The translations under genes were made by a program, and so were the position numbers. Under the pieces are notes generated by a model. That model did no database searches. It was not told the origin of the DNA and was given only the letters and a program-made list of their open reading frames with translations. Shown here one piece after another: positions 43,541-54,110 of a DNA stretch of 64,000 nt (positions are counted from its first letter, which is position 1; the number at the start of each line of letters is the position of its first letter). The stretch comes from Diphasiastrum complanatum. Taxonomy: Eukaryota > Streptophyta > Lycopodiopsida > Lycopodiales > Lycopodiaceae. The stretch spans positions 52,968,728 through 53,032,727 of the forward strand of contig CM055098.1 of the NCBI GenBank assembly GCA_029204225.1, written 5' to 3'.

Positions 43541-45595
43541 TCAAGATCTCCTTGGTGTGATAGGTGGGTTTGGTGCTTGCTCCTCCATGAGCTCCTCCTC
43601 AAAACCAAGATCTTGCTCCTCGGCCATCTTTTTCTTGATTGTTGGAGCACTTGAGCCTTCTTCAAGAATATGCATATGATGTTCATCAAAGATGACATCC
43701 CTTGAAACAACAAATTTGTTCAAGGATGGGAGATAGACTTTGTAGCCCTTGCTTGAGCTTGCATATCCAAGCATGATCCCTCTTGTGGAAGATGGATCCT
43801 CCTTGGTTCTTGTTTCTAATGGCACATGCACATAACATATACACCCAAAAACTTTCAAGTGATTAAGACTGGGTTTCTTTCCATACAACATCTCATAAGG
43901 AGTTTTGCCTTCAATTGCTTTGCAAGACACCCTATTCATCAAGTAGTTTGCACATACAAGAGACTCACCCCAAAAGGATTTGGGCAAACAAGCATCTAAT
44001 CTTAAAGCCTTAGAACATTCACATAATGTTCTATTCCTTCTTTCAGCAACTCCATTTTGTTGAGGAGTGTAAGGACAAGAAGTCTCTTTCTTGATCCCTT
44101 CCTCCTCACAAAAGGCCTTGAACTCATTGGAGATGAATTCTCCACCATTGTCACTTCTAAGGATCTTGATGCTATGATTATGATGCTTTTCCACAAACAA
44201 CTTGAACTTTACAAAAGTATCAAATACTTGAGACTTGAAGGAAAGTAAGAACACCCAACAATATCTTGAGTAGTCATCAATGAAGGTTAAAAACATGGAT
44301 GAACCTCCATTAGATTTGGTGCTAGCAATGTGCACATCCGAGTGTATGAGTTCAAGAGGATGAGATGACTTTGTGATGGAGTTAGGAAACACCTTCTTAT
44401 GTTCCTTGGATAAGGCACAAGCTTCACAAACCTTGTCTTCCTTCCCAATAGACCTTGGTAGGCCTAAAGCATACTCCTCCTTGATCATAGCCTCCATGGA
44501 ACCCGAGTTGACATGTCCAAGTCTTTTGTGCCATAAAGTAAAGGTAGATATCTTGCTCTTCTCGGCCAACATGACAACATTAGTATCCACAAATGCATCC
44601 AGCTTATAAAGTTTGCCAAGTCTAGTGCCCTTAGCCACTATCTTACCCTTCTTCTTGATGAAACATTCATTTGAAGCAAAGTCAACATCGAAACCATTGT
44701 CTACCATTTGGCCAACACTTAGTAGATTCTTTGTTATTGTAGGAATGTACAAAACACCTTCTATGTTGATCTTTTTGAAAGATCCTAAGCAAAGGGGAAT
44801 GCTACCAACTCTTTCAATCTTACAAGCTTCATCATTTGCTGTATAGATAGACTTTATAGGTCCATCATAAGATAAGAGAGAAGAGAAAAACTCCCTTTTA
44901 CTAGTCATGTGTGAACTAGCACCCGAGTCAATCCACCAAGGATCTTCTCCTTTGAAGCTTGTTGAAGAAAATATGGACATCATGAGAGAGTACTCATGTG
45001 AACTCTCCTCCTCCTCCTCTTTGCTCATGTTGGCTTGGCTTTGATCTTGCTTCCTCTTGAAGCATTCCGAGGCATAATGCCCCATCTTGCTACAATAGTA
45101 GCACTTCACCTTTGATTTGTCCTTCTTGACTTTGGTGGTTGATGGAGATGCCTTTGGGGGTCCTTCTTGATCCTCAAGCTTTGTAGACTTCTTGAATGTT
45201 GATCCTTTGCCTTTGGACTTGCCTTTGCCTTTGGTGAAGAGAGCTTGGTCATCTCCACCTTGGATGGAAAGCCTATCCATCCTCTCTTGCATTTGGCTCC
45301 TTCTTGATTCCTCGGCCATGAGCGTGCCTTGGAGTTCTTCAAGTATGGGTAGCTTACCCATAATTGCATATCCCTGAACCAAATTGTCAAATTCAAAGCC
45401 TAGTCCATTCAATATGAGTTGAACAAGCTCTTCATCCTTGATAGGTTCACCTATAAAGGCTAGCTCTTTGTTCAATTCCTTTACTCTTAGGACAAAAGTA
45501 TGTGCACTCTCTCCTTTCTTTTGATAGCTTCTATAGATTTGATTCTTCAAAGCTAACATTCTAGTTTGGTTCTTGGATTCATAGACCTTTTGCAA
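43541..45595 (-). CDS. Copia gag-protease-integrase part of the polyprotein
   Basis: Continues gag after a frameshift. It has ALKNQIYRSYQKKGESAHTF, GLGFEFDNLVQGYA, a zinc knuckle CYYCSKMGHYASEC and the protease motif WWIDSGASSHMTS. GAG-pre-integrase LWHKRLGHVNSGSM follows, with CEACALSKEHKK. The integrase core has LIHSDVH, FIDDYSRYCWVF, LRSDNGGEF and PYTPQQNGVAERRNRT, then YEMLYGKKPSLNHLKVFGC and RDVIFDE. The D, D and E of the catalytic triad are visible. It ends at TGA 43541-43543, probably a single-base mutation because pol continues in the same frame. Confidence 0.95.
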   Translation of the reverse strand: MQKVYESKNQTRMLALKNQIYRSYQKKGESAHTFVLRVKELNKELAFIGEPIKDEELVQLILNGLGFEFDNLVQGYAIMGKLPILEELQGTLMAEESRRSQMQERMDRLSIQGGDDQALFTKGKGKSKGKGSTFKKSTKLEDQEGPPKASPSTTKVKKDKSKVKCYYCSKMGHYASECFKRKQDQSQANMSKEEEEESSHEYSLMMSIFSSTSFKGEDPWWIDSGASSHMTSKREFFSSLLSYDGPIKSIYTANDEACKIERVGSIPLCLGSFKKINIEGVLYIPTITKNLLSVGQMVDNGFDVDFASNECFIKKKGKIVAKGTRLGKLYKLDAFVDTNVVMLAEKSKISTFTLWHKRLGHVNSGSMEAMIKEEYALGLPRSIGKEDKVCEACALSKEHKKVFPNSITKSSHPLELIHSDVHIASTKSNGGSSMFLTFIDDYSRYCWVFLLSFKSQVFDTFVKFKLFVEKHHNHSIKILRSDNGGEFISNEFKAFCEEEGIKKETSCPYTPQQNGVAERRNRTLCECSKALRLDACLPKSFWGESLVCANYLMNRVSCKAIEGKTPYEMLYGKKPSLNHLKVFGCICYVHVPLETRTKEDPSSTRGIMLGYASSSKGYKVYLPSLNKFVVSRDVIFDEHHMHILEEGSSAPTIKKKMAEEQDLGFEEELMEEQAPNPPITPRRS

Positions 45596-45639
45596 AGTCT
45601 CCCAAGCATCTTGAGCTGAAGTGCAATCTCCTACCTCTC

Positions 45640-45867
45640 TTAAGAGTTATTTGCAACATTCATTTTTATGCAATGTAGTGCAACATTGCACCTCTTGATG
45701 TATTTGGCTTTTTCTTGAGGATGAATAGGTTCACCCTCCTTACCATTTACAATTTCCATCAGATCTTGCATGATCATGATAGATTCCATTCTAACTTTCC
45801 ATATGGAATAGTTAGTTTTGTTGAGCCTTTCATTAGTATCCAAAAGATATGCATTTATAGATGCCAT
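45640..45867 (-). CDS. Copia gag N-terminus (before the frameshift)
   Basis: Starts MASINAYLLDTNERLNKTNY, SIWKVRMESIMIMQDLMEIV and ends KRCNVALHCIKMNVANNS-stop. Related copies read NVCNDLLKEVS here; one base changed near 45645 puts LLREVGDCTSAQDAWETLQK into another frame that joins 45595. The ATG at 45867 matches the gag starts of the sister elements at 28219 and 48844. Confidence 0.93.
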   Translation of the reverse strand: MASINAYLLDTNERLNKTNYSIWKVRMESIMIMQDLMEIVNGKEGEPIHPQEKAKYIKRCNVALHCIKMNVANNS

Positions 45868-46665
45868 CTAGTCTCCTAATCAAGGACTTGACACAAATGA
45901 AGGTTACTTCTATTGATTTGATTGAAGGTCTACCTTATCCCACTTCTTAGGGACCTGAAAAGATCAGTAATAGACTTCCTATAAAGATCTAAGAATGATC
46001 TCTAACAAAATCAAATCATAGAATACTAGAAACAATGCACTTGCTTGATTGAAGTAGACAATACTAGTAGAATTGCCCCTCTTTCTATAAAGAACATTAA
46101 AGCTTCCAAATGATCTGATCAAGAGTGAATTTCAGCAACCTAATATACTTCCAAAATCACTTGTAAAAGATCTAAATGTAACTTAATGAGGATGCAACAC
46201 AATCTACTATCCAATCACAAGCAAAAAATGATCAAAATTGATGAAAAATTGATCTAATTTGGTGCATAAGTCAAGCAATGGTTGGACTGAACCTAAATCA
46301 CTTTAGGAGGTGCCTACTACACCTTAGAACAGCCTTTAAGAGTCCCCAAAACTCTGATCTTCCCTCTCCTTGAATGCTAGAAAGCCTTCTCTATGAAATC
46401 ACCTCCAAAACTCGCTTAGAAATCAATGCTTGGAGCAAGCAAAACTTGCTATCTTGGTAATGTGAATTGAATTCAACTTTGCCTCTGGTTTTAGACACCT
46501 AAACACCTGCAAATGAAGTCACACAACACCAATCTCCAATGTATTTGACTCACTTTGAGTTCTAGAATCAATACTAGATGGTAAGATCCAATCTACACAA
46601 GATTTAGATCAAAAATTGTGATCAAATTGAATGCAAACCAAGGATTTAGCTCATTTCAGCCTTTA
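45868..46665 (-). other. Copia 5' leader
   Basis: Non-coding leader between primer site and gag ATG, about 800 bp, no ORF of note. Confidence 0.8.
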
Positions 46666-46678
46666 GGCTCTGATACCA
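46666..46678 (-). other. Primer-binding site (tRNA-iMet)
   Basis: Minus-strand TGGTATCAGAGCC abuts the 5' LTR with no spacer. Confidence 0.95.
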
Positions 46679-47360
46679 TGTAAAAACTACAGCAAATAAG
46701 GATCCTAAAACACTTGAAATGATGAGGGAAACAATAGATTATGATTTCATAAGATTAGCACAAGTTGAACCATCAAAATCCATCAAAAATCTATGCTTGA
46801 ACCTCACTAAATGGCCCAAATCCTTGAAGAAGGCTTCACACGTGTGAAAGTACGGCCTCCCACAGTCTGAGTACTGTACACCAGACCTACATTCAATCCT
46901 ATAATCATTAGTAATCACAAGTACTCAAACAATTATGAACATAGAGAGCAATTGCACCATTATGAGAGAAAAAACATGAAATTGCTTGATTGATTTTGGT
47001 GAGATATCATCACCTATATATACATGATCCATCACGGTTTTGGGCAGGTATGAGTAGCCCTAAACCTATCCCTAATGCTAATTTTGGTGGATCTTTCATC
47101 CCTACCAAGTTAGGGTTGGAATCTTGGAGATCCCTCAACAATGCAAAAATTACCAAAAATAGCTCCTATTTTTTCTCCCTTGTATCTAAGCATAATTTGG
47201 ACTCATTCCAAAGGTTCTAACACTTAGGTCTACTTGAGAACATCCTTATGAAAAGAATCCTATGCTATTTGGCACGTGTGACAAGCCACATCATGACCAT
47301 CTAACTATTTACAAGTCATATGACCAAAACTAGTCAAGCTAGAATTGTGAATTTTTAACA
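46679..47360 (-). repeat. Copia 5' LTR (682 bp)
   Basis: Starts TGTTAAAAATTCACAATT on the minus strand. It ends TTTTTACA beside the primer site. Confidence 0.97.
47015..47022 (-). promoter_or_regulatory. TATA box of the copia 5' LTR
   Basis: TATATATA within GATCATGTATATATAGG on the minus strand, mid-LTR. The CACACGTGTG palindrome (about 46840) lies downstream of it on the minus strand, so its role as an upstream enhancer is not certain. Confidence 0.5.
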
Positions 47361-47365
47361 CTTCT
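47361..47365 (+). other. Target-site duplication CTTCT (right)
   Basis: Second copy of the 5-bp duplication made by the copia insertion. Confidence 0.92.
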
Positions 47366-47654
47366 TGCACAACTGGACGAGTATGGCAAAGATTTTCCAA
47401 TACGTTTCTTCAATAGGCAACTGGTGCCTGCTGAAGTAAACTGTACCACAACCGAGTGAGAAGCATTGGCAACGGTCTATGTTGTTCAACAACTAAGACA
47501 TTATTTACTAGGCCAAACCTTTGTCTTCTACACCGACCATCAAGCCTTGTTATATATTGTTAATAAATCCTATAAAACGGGACGTATAGCTCAATGGCTG
47601 TTGATATTAGAGGAATTTAATTTCCGCGTAGTCATTCCGAAAGGAACCCATCAC
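47366..47654 (+). pseudogene. Gypsy RNase H (right part)
   Basis: Continues the frame broken at 41203: AQLDEYGKDFPIRFFNRQLV, a stop near 47458, then EALATVYVVQQLRHYLLGQTF, VFYTDHQALLYIVNKS and EFNFRVVIPKGTHHLE. This is gypsy RNase H up to the GTHHL motif that normally leads to A-D-x-L-S-R. It is cut there by copia LTR sequence at about 47655. The integrase is missing. Confidence 0.88.
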
Positions 47655-48294
47655 CTAGAAATTAGCTTTTCCTTGCATGTGCATGAGTAAATGCTCCCAC
47701 ATGGCAAGTGGATGTTCACACGTGTGTATAGATTACTAGAAGATAAGAGTTGACCATTTGTCTTTGATCCTATATTGTAGGGAATATTCCTATATTCTAG
47801 AAGACCAATTTTTTGGATTTTAGCCATATTCTAGAAGGTCAACTTTTGGATAAGGATCAAGGATGGATCAAATGGATAGATCTGAGTGATGTGGCAGTCT
47901 TCACACGTGTGAAGACTGTACCAGACTCGTGGATGTACTTGATCCATAAAAGGATCATCATTTTGCTAAGAAGATTGATGAGACTTTTGCATTCTACACT
48001 TTTGTGAGGTTTCTAGTCATTTGTCTAGTGAATTCTATGAATGTTTGCTATCTAGGATTATTGTACTTGTTGTTTAAGGTGCAGGCCGTATTGTGGACAG
48101 TACTCCACACATGTGAAGCCTCCTTCACTAATTAATGATGTGTTGATCCATTGCTCTTGCTTAAATCCAAGTGTAGTGAATCTAGATCAAGATCTAATGT
48201 GTAGAATTTGATAGATCCATTGATTAGGCAACCAATAACTCTCTATGATTGTAAAGTACAATCATTATTGTCCTAAAAACTGTAAAATTTATCA
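47655..48294 (+). repeat. Copia 5' LTR
   Basis: Ends TTTATCA beside a primer site. It is homologous to 35205-35886 in reverse. The first about 35 bp seen in that copy are missing here, so the edge is truncated. It contains a 24-bp perfect palindrome at 47895-47918 centred on CACACGTGTG. Confidence 0.85.
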
Positions 48295-48307
48295 TGGTAT
48301 CAGAGCT
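48295..48307 (+). other. Primer-binding site (tRNA-iMet)
   Basis: TGGTATCAGAGCT directly follows the LTR. Confidence 0.92.
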
Positions 48308-48843
48308 AAGTAAGAGAGTGATCATTGAATCATAAATCTTGTAAAGATCATTGGCAAAAATTTTTTTTGGCCAATACTAGAGGGTGAGTTCACAACTTGG
48401 AGGCTGTGTATGTACTTTTCACACGTGTGAAACCATACAGAAACTTTCAATTCAAGTTACTTTGTGTTTGTTGGTCCCAAAATCACAATACTAGTTCATT
48501 TTTTGTGCTTTTTGAAGCATAGTATTGACCTAGATTCAATCTAGCTAATGCCTATGACCAAATAGATTTTGGATCATTGAAGCATTTCTTTTTAGAGTCT
48601 AAGTTCAGATCTTAGAGGCTGATTTGTTCAGATCCTTAGTTGAAGTGAAATTTCTAAGAAAAGTGTAAAGCAATTTTTTTTGTGAGAGTGAAAGCTAGGA
48701 ATTTTTGGCAATAACTTTGTGTATCATTCAAGCTTTGTGTGCTAGTTTGATAGAGACAAGCCTATAGGCATTCTTGTAAGTTTTAGGCCTTTTATAGATC
48801 TTTTAAAATTCAGAACTCTTTGTGATAGAGCATTCATTCTACA

Positions 48844-50496
48844 ATGTCATCCATGGGTGGATATTTGATGGAATCAAGTGAGAGACTCACTTCCACAAAT
48901 TATTCCATTTGGAAAGTGAGAATGGAATCACTCCTAGTGATCCATGATCTATTTGACATAGTTCAAGGAGTTGAGGAAGAGCCTCAAACTCTCCAAGTAC
49001 AAGCCAAATACAAGAAGAGAGCAAGATTAGCTCTACATTGCATAAAGTTAAATGTATGCAATGACCTTTTGAAAGAGGTGTCTTCTTGTACCTCATCCAA
49101 AGAGGCTTGGGATTCATTAAAGAACATCTATGAATCCAATAATACTTCAAGAATCCTCATGCTAAGAAATCAAGTTTTCCAAAGCATGAAAGGAAGTGGA
49201 GAGAGTGAACAAGAGTATGTCCTAAGGATCAAGTCTCTTAACAAGTAGTTAAGTGCAATAGGAGAGAAGATCCAAGATCAAAAGCTAGTACAAATCATCT
49301 TGAATGGTCTAGGTGATGAGTTCACCAACTTAGTCCAATCATTTGCCATTCAAGACACTCTTCCATCCATTGAAAAGTTGCACAATGTTCTTGTGGCTAA
49401 GGAGAGTAGGCTTCTACACCTCAAGACAAGAATGGATGGCATGTCACTTAATGGAGGAGAGGAGAAAGCAAACTTTACATCTAAAGGCAAGAAGAAGCAA
49501 CATCCATTCAAGAAGAATCAAGGCAAGGAGGCCAAGATGAAGAATGGAGGATCTACTTCCAAAATCAAGGTGAAGAACAAGGCAAAACTCAAGTGTTTCT
49601 TTTGTGGAAAGAAAGGACACTTTGCCTTAGAATGCTACTTGAAGAAGAATCAACAAGCCAATGGAGATCAAGGGAACATTGCTCAAGAGGAAGAAGATGA
49701 GGATGGATTCAACACATCCTTAGTGGTTGCATCTATACCAACTTCAAGTCAAGACACATGGTGGATAGATAGTGGGGCTAGTTCCCACATGTCTTTTAAC
49801 AAGCATTATTTTTCTACTCTTCTACCTTGTAATGACTCTAAGAAGTCAATATACACTGCTAGTGATCAAGCATGCAAGATAGATGGCATAGGATCTATAC
49901 CTCTTTGGCTAGGCACATCTAAAAGGATAGATCTAGATAATGTTTTGTATGTTCCTACCATTTCAAGAAACTTGCTTAGTGTAGGACAATTAATGGACAA
50001 TGGACTAGATGTACATTTCAAGAATGGAGTTTGTTCCATCTTGAAAATTGATAAGTGCATAGCTAGTGGCATTAAGCAAGGTACACTTTTCAAGTTGGAT
50101 GCTAATGTTGCAAATGAAAGTGTGTTGGCTAGGGAGAAGCTAACTCAAGTGGAGCTTTGGCATAAGAGATTAGGCCATCCTAATCTTCAATCTATGGAGT
50201 CAATGGCAAGCAAGGAACTAGCTCTCGGCCTACCAAGAGCTTTCAAGAAGTGTGGAAAGATGTGTGAGGCATGTGGTCTTGCAAAGTCACACAAATCCTC
50301 TTACAAGAGATCTTCATCAAGATCTCTCTCTCCCTTGGATCTCATACATTTTGATGTACATAGTTTTTCACATGCAAGTAATGGAGGTGCCTTGATGTAT
50401 GTAACTTTTATAGATGATGTACTAGATTCACATGGATTGAGTTACTATCAAAAAAAAGTCTTGTTTATGAAGCTTTCGTTAAGTTCAAGTCTCTAG
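48844..50496 (+). pseudogene. Copia gag-protease-integrase start, with in-frame stop
   Basis: The ATG at 48844 gives MSSMGGYLMESSERLTSTNY, SIWKVRMESLLVIHDLFDIVQ and HCIKLNVCNDLLKEVSS. A TAG at 49246-49248 interrupts, but the same frame continues with SAIGEKIQDQKLV, a zinc knuckle CFFCGKKGHFALEC, protease WWIDSGASSHMSF, LWHKRLGHPNLQSM and CEACGLAKSHKS, then the integrase start DLIHFDVHSF and MYVTFIDDV. A frameshift near 50430 ends the frame at 50496. A 534-bp leader separates it from the primer site. Close relative of the copia at 41204-47360. Confidence 0.92.
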
Positions 50497-51080
50497 TAGA
50501 GAAACAACTTAGTACTTCCATCAAAGCACTAAGATGTGATAATGGAGGAGAGTACACCTCCAATAAAATGAAAGACTTTTGTGAGATCAATGGCATTAGA
50601 TTGCAATACACTTGTTCCTACACCCCCCAACAAAATGGGGTGGCCGAGAGGAAAAATAGGAGTCTATGTTCTAGAGTTGATTGGTTGCTTCTATTTGGTT
50701 GGTGGGAGGTTGCTCCATAGTGTGTTTTCTATTGTGTTTGTCTTGTAAGCAGGACCTTGAGACTTGATGCATCACTTCCCATCTCATTTTGGGAGAAGCT
50801 ATAACATGTGCTAATTACTTGTGTAATAGACTTCCTAGTAGTGCTATAGATGGGATCTCACCTTATCAAGCCTTGTTTGATAAGAAACCCAATGTAAATT
50901 TTCTTAAGATCTTTTGATGTATTTGTTATGTTCACATCTCTTTGGAGACAAGAAGGAAAGAAGATGCTACCTCCTTCAAAGGGATCTTTGTTGGCTATGG
51001 AAAAAATAGCAAGGGCTATAGGATATATGATCCTATATCCAAGAAAGTAAAGGTAAGAAAAGATGCACTTAGGGTTGGTG
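50470..51080 (+). pseudogene. Copia integrase remnant, truncated before RT
   Basis: Frames give FVKFKSLVEKQLSTSIKALR, CDNGGEYTSNKMKDFC, YTPQQNGVAERKNRS; then about 80 bp of foreign sequence (50673-50755), followed by TLRLDASLPISFWE and GIFVGYGKNSKGYRIYDP-like residues up to about 51070. Homology ends near 51075, so RT, RNase H and the 3' LTR are lost. Confidence 0.85.
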
Positions 51081-51091
51081 ACAGTTGGGTA

Positions 51092-51500
51092 CTAATCAAG
51101 GGTGTGGGTTGGTGAAGCTAATCCAAAGAATAGACGCTGTGGAGGGAAAGAGGGTGGAAGTGGAGGGAGTGGAGAAACAATGTTAGTAGAAACAGTGGTG
51201 GTGGTGGTGGTGGTGGTTAGTGGAGGAGTCAGACTTCCTTCTGATTGATCTGCTTCTCCAGCATCATCATCACTGATTTCCATCAGGTCTGCAACATCAA
51301 AGTACTGTGACTTGTCCATGAGTGTATGGACTTGCTGGGCCTGTGGTTGTTGAGCGGCTCCTCCCCTCCCAAAGATTGTGTCTTTGGTGAGCTTGGCGGC
51401 GTCGGCATTGTAATCAATATACGGGGAGTTGTTGCTTGATTTGGTGACACGGTTGTGGTGTTTGTGCCTAGGTCGGCTGCCAAAGAAGAGGTTGCTCCAT
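51092..51500 (-). other. Unassigned open frame, acidic and Pro/Thr-rich
   Basis: Minus strand, open from about 51500 to the stop at 51092. It reads HHNRVTKSSNNSPYIDYNAD, AAKLTKDTIFGRGGAAQQPQ, HTLMDKSQYFDVADLMEISD, then an Asp/Glu cluster, a Thr run from a GGT repeat (51196-51218) and PLPPLPPSFPP. No start codon is evident; a Met lies at 51319. It looks coding by composition but matches no family I recognise. It could be a gag-like tail or an exon. Confidence 0.35.
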
Positions 51501-52305
51501 CACCACCATTGATTGTTTGTAAGGGTGAGGAGTGCTGCTGGGCTGCCGTGTTTGATCAGGAGCTACCATCTTGGAAGCTTGTCGAGCTTGATGATGTCGA
51601 ATGGGATGGTGTGGCCTGGCTCGTGTGGCGTGGTCTCCGTGTGAGTTGTTCTCCCTCAAACTCTGACTCTTCTGAATCTGTGACATCTGGTGATTTTTTC
51701 TTTGCCAAGAGCTTTATTCTTCTCCTCTATTGGCGTGTTTCGAGCAGTGTTGCCTTGGAGCTATCAGTCTTCTTTTGCTATTGAGGATCCTTCTACTACT
51801 GGATCTTGTTGGGAGGCTGTTGGTGTTGCCTGTTTTGTCACCAGTTTGATGATGCTTGTATTCGGCCTTTTTAGTGCTGGCCCTTGTGGCGACGATTTGT
51901 GAGAAGCCGAAGTTATGAAGGTTTGCTCTAGAAAGAAAGACATTGTATACATAATTTTTCATTGGAGGGATGATGAAATTGCATGACTTTGCGGTGGTGT
52001 TGTAAGAGGCATAGGTCATGTGCAACATATATGGACTCTGGCACCCAGATAGAAGAGGTATCTAAAAGTCAATCTACGTCAGGAACGTGCTTGCCTACTA
52101 GTATCAAGTTGTCATCTCTGTCTTGTTCAGTTTACCCATCTGGATATCGATTTTATTTGCATTTGGATCATCTGAAGTTGAGGACTGGTGGGAAGACATG
52201 CTTGAAACTGAAAAAAAAAAAAAAGATATTCTGGAAAAATGGGCATGTTTGAGATTTGAGACAGAGGTAACAAAGGTAACAGAGATGCAGAGGGGGAGAG
52301 ATTGT
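51500..52305. other. No recognisable gene
   Basis: Open frames occur on both strands (e.g. 52028-51714 minus, 51455-51784 plus) with no domains. An A-homopolymer lies at about 52210-52224. Confidence 0.4.
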
Positions 52306-52579
52306 GATGGGTGGACTCGGTTGAGATGGTGATGGACGAACGCGATTGAGACTGTGAGGAGAGGACGCGGTCGAGACTGTGAGAAGAGGACGTGGTCGAG
52401 ACTGTGAGGAGAGGACGCGGTCGAGACTATGAGGAGAGGATGCGGTCGAGTCTATTGGGAGAGGATGCGGTCGAGAGGATGATGAGATGACGTGGTTGAG
52501 AGGGTGAAGAGATGACATGGTTGAGAGGGTAAAGAGTGACGCGGTTGAGAGTATGATAAGATGACGCAGTTGAGAAGGT
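52306..52579 (+). repeat. 25-bp minisatellite array (core CGGTCGAGA), copy B
   Basis: Eleven units, ten of exactly 25 bp and one of 24, e.g. 52356-52380 with GAGGACGCGGTCGAGACTGT. Units differ mostly by transitions. It creates the Ser-rich repeats of the minus-strand frame 52962-52168. Confidence 0.95.
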
Positions 52580-53294
52580 GGGGTAACTTGGTCAAAGTAG
52601 ATCTGAGAATGTGTGGAAGTGGAGGTGTATGAAAATGTTGTGTGGGTATGGATAGAAATTGATGGAGTGAGATTGGATTTGGAGAGGAGATAGTCTAAAG
52701 TAGAATGGCTCAAAAAGACAAAGATATATAGATGCCGATGGAGTATGGAAAGGTTGCTAGGATGGAAACGATGGATGACTGTGGAAACAGAATGTGTAGG
52801 TTGTGAAAGAAAGTCTGTAGAGGCGGAATAAAAGAGCTGTGGTGAGAGGATGGTGGTGGAGATGAGGATGAAGTGAGAAGACAAGGAGTATGGAATGGTG
52901 GTAGTTTTGGAAAGATGTTTTACAATAGTGAAACTAGAGCATGATTTGTGCTCCAGCTGCACTAGTCCTCAGCACTTCGATGTGCAAGAGTTGGCAATGA
53001 AAAAGTTTTACCTTCTGGCGATATTAGGTTTTGATATCTGTGGTGATGGCGTGCAGACTCGTGGCTGGATGGTGTCACGTGATAATCAAGGAACGAGATG
53101 GCTGAAGTATGAGTGATCGATGGAGTGGATGAGCACCAGGAATGATGGTGTGCAAGAAAATCGCCAAAAAGTTGTCGCATGAATTCTCCAAAGCCAACGT
53201 CGCTGAGGTAAGAATGTGTTCGTTCTTGACGTATTTATGGTCACTCGTTGAATGTCCATGGTCGAGATTTTTTAAAAGTGTTTGACCCGATCGA
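52580..53294. other. Spacer between the two arrays, no gene recognised
   Basis: Purine-rich on the + strand. The minus frame to 52962 is low-complexity Ser/Thr/His and not credible as a protein gene. Confidence 0.45.
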
Positions 53295-53690
53295 CATCAT
53301 AACGAGAAGACGCGGTCGAGATTTCAAAAAATCTTGAGCAATGGTGTTGTCGAGGCCCGGTCGAGATTTGAAGGTTGAGGCGTCGGTCGAGACTGTAAGC
53401 AGGGTACGTGGTTGAGATCTTCACGAAGGAGCTCGGCTGAGGTGTTGACAGATTGGCACGATCGAGATGCCTAGTAAGTGGTGTGGTCGAAATGATGACC
53501 AACTCGCGCGGTCGAGATGGTGACCAACAGGCGCAGTCGAGAAGGTGACCAACCGGCACAGTCGGGATGGTGACCAATAGGCGCGGTCGAGATGGTGACC
53601 AACAGGTGCGGTCGAGATGGTGATCAACTGGCGTAGTCGAGATGGTGACCAATAGGCGAGGTCGAGATGGTGACTAATGGACTCTTGAGT
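53295..53690 (+). repeat. 25-bp minisatellite array (core CGGTCGAGA), copy C
   Basis: Seven near-perfect 25-bp units at 53496-53670 (GACCAANNGGCGCGGTCGAG ATGGT type), preceded by about seven more diverged units that keep the 25-bp period. The core matches arrays A and B. Confidence 0.95.
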
Positions 53691-53730
53691 ACTGCATCTC
53701 AATAATGTTGTGGTAGAACTTCCTGAAGTA

Positions 53731-53812
53731 AAATATGACAGTGTCTCAAAATAGAAATTCCCATGGTAATGAAATATGACAGTGTCTCAAAATAAAAATT
53801 CCCATGGTAATG
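53731..53812 (+). repeat. 41-bp tandem duplication
   Basis: 53731-53771 and 53772-53812 both begin AAATATGACAGTGTCTCAAA and differ at one base. Confidence 0.93.
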
Positions 53813-54110
53813 TCCGATTTTGTGCTATAAGTGGAAAGTTTAAGATATCATTTGTGCAAAAGTGAACTAGACCTAAAATATGACAAATCTTATCCCTGTG
53901 GTGTAGAGCAGGAGTTGTTGACTTATAACTCTATCTAAGAATGAATATGGATGAGAGAAAAAGAGTATGAAATATAAAGATGCACCAAAAATACACAGAT
54001 GCAGTGAGCAAGAATATTAACAAGAAGGAGATTAAAAAATAAGCATGTAGAATAAGGAAACAAAATAAAACAAAAAATTGTAATAATAATATGTACAACA
54101 AAGGTGGATT

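Larger units (their letters stand above)
41204..47360 (-). mobile_element. Young, nearly intact copia retrotransposon nested in gypsy
   Basis: Two 682-bp LTRs (41204-41885 and 46679-47360) differ by one base as read by eye, at the ninth or tenth base of the LTR end (ATT versus ACT). Target-site duplication CTTCT flanks the element. Primer site, polypurine tract and all copia domains are present in the order gag, protease, integrase, RT, RNase H on the minus strand. Two defects were seen: a frameshift in gag near 45645 and a TGA at 43541-43543. Near-identical LTRs mean a recent insertion. Confidence 0.97.

Noticed and set aside
52168-52962. 264-codon minus-strand ORF
   Set aside because: It is Ser/Thr/His-rich low complexity generated in part by the 25-bp array; no domain and no support as a gene.
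52306-53690. CRISPR-like appearance of regularly spaced repeats
   Set aside because: Units are contiguous 25-bp minisatellite repeats without unique spacers, in a eukaryotic TE setting.
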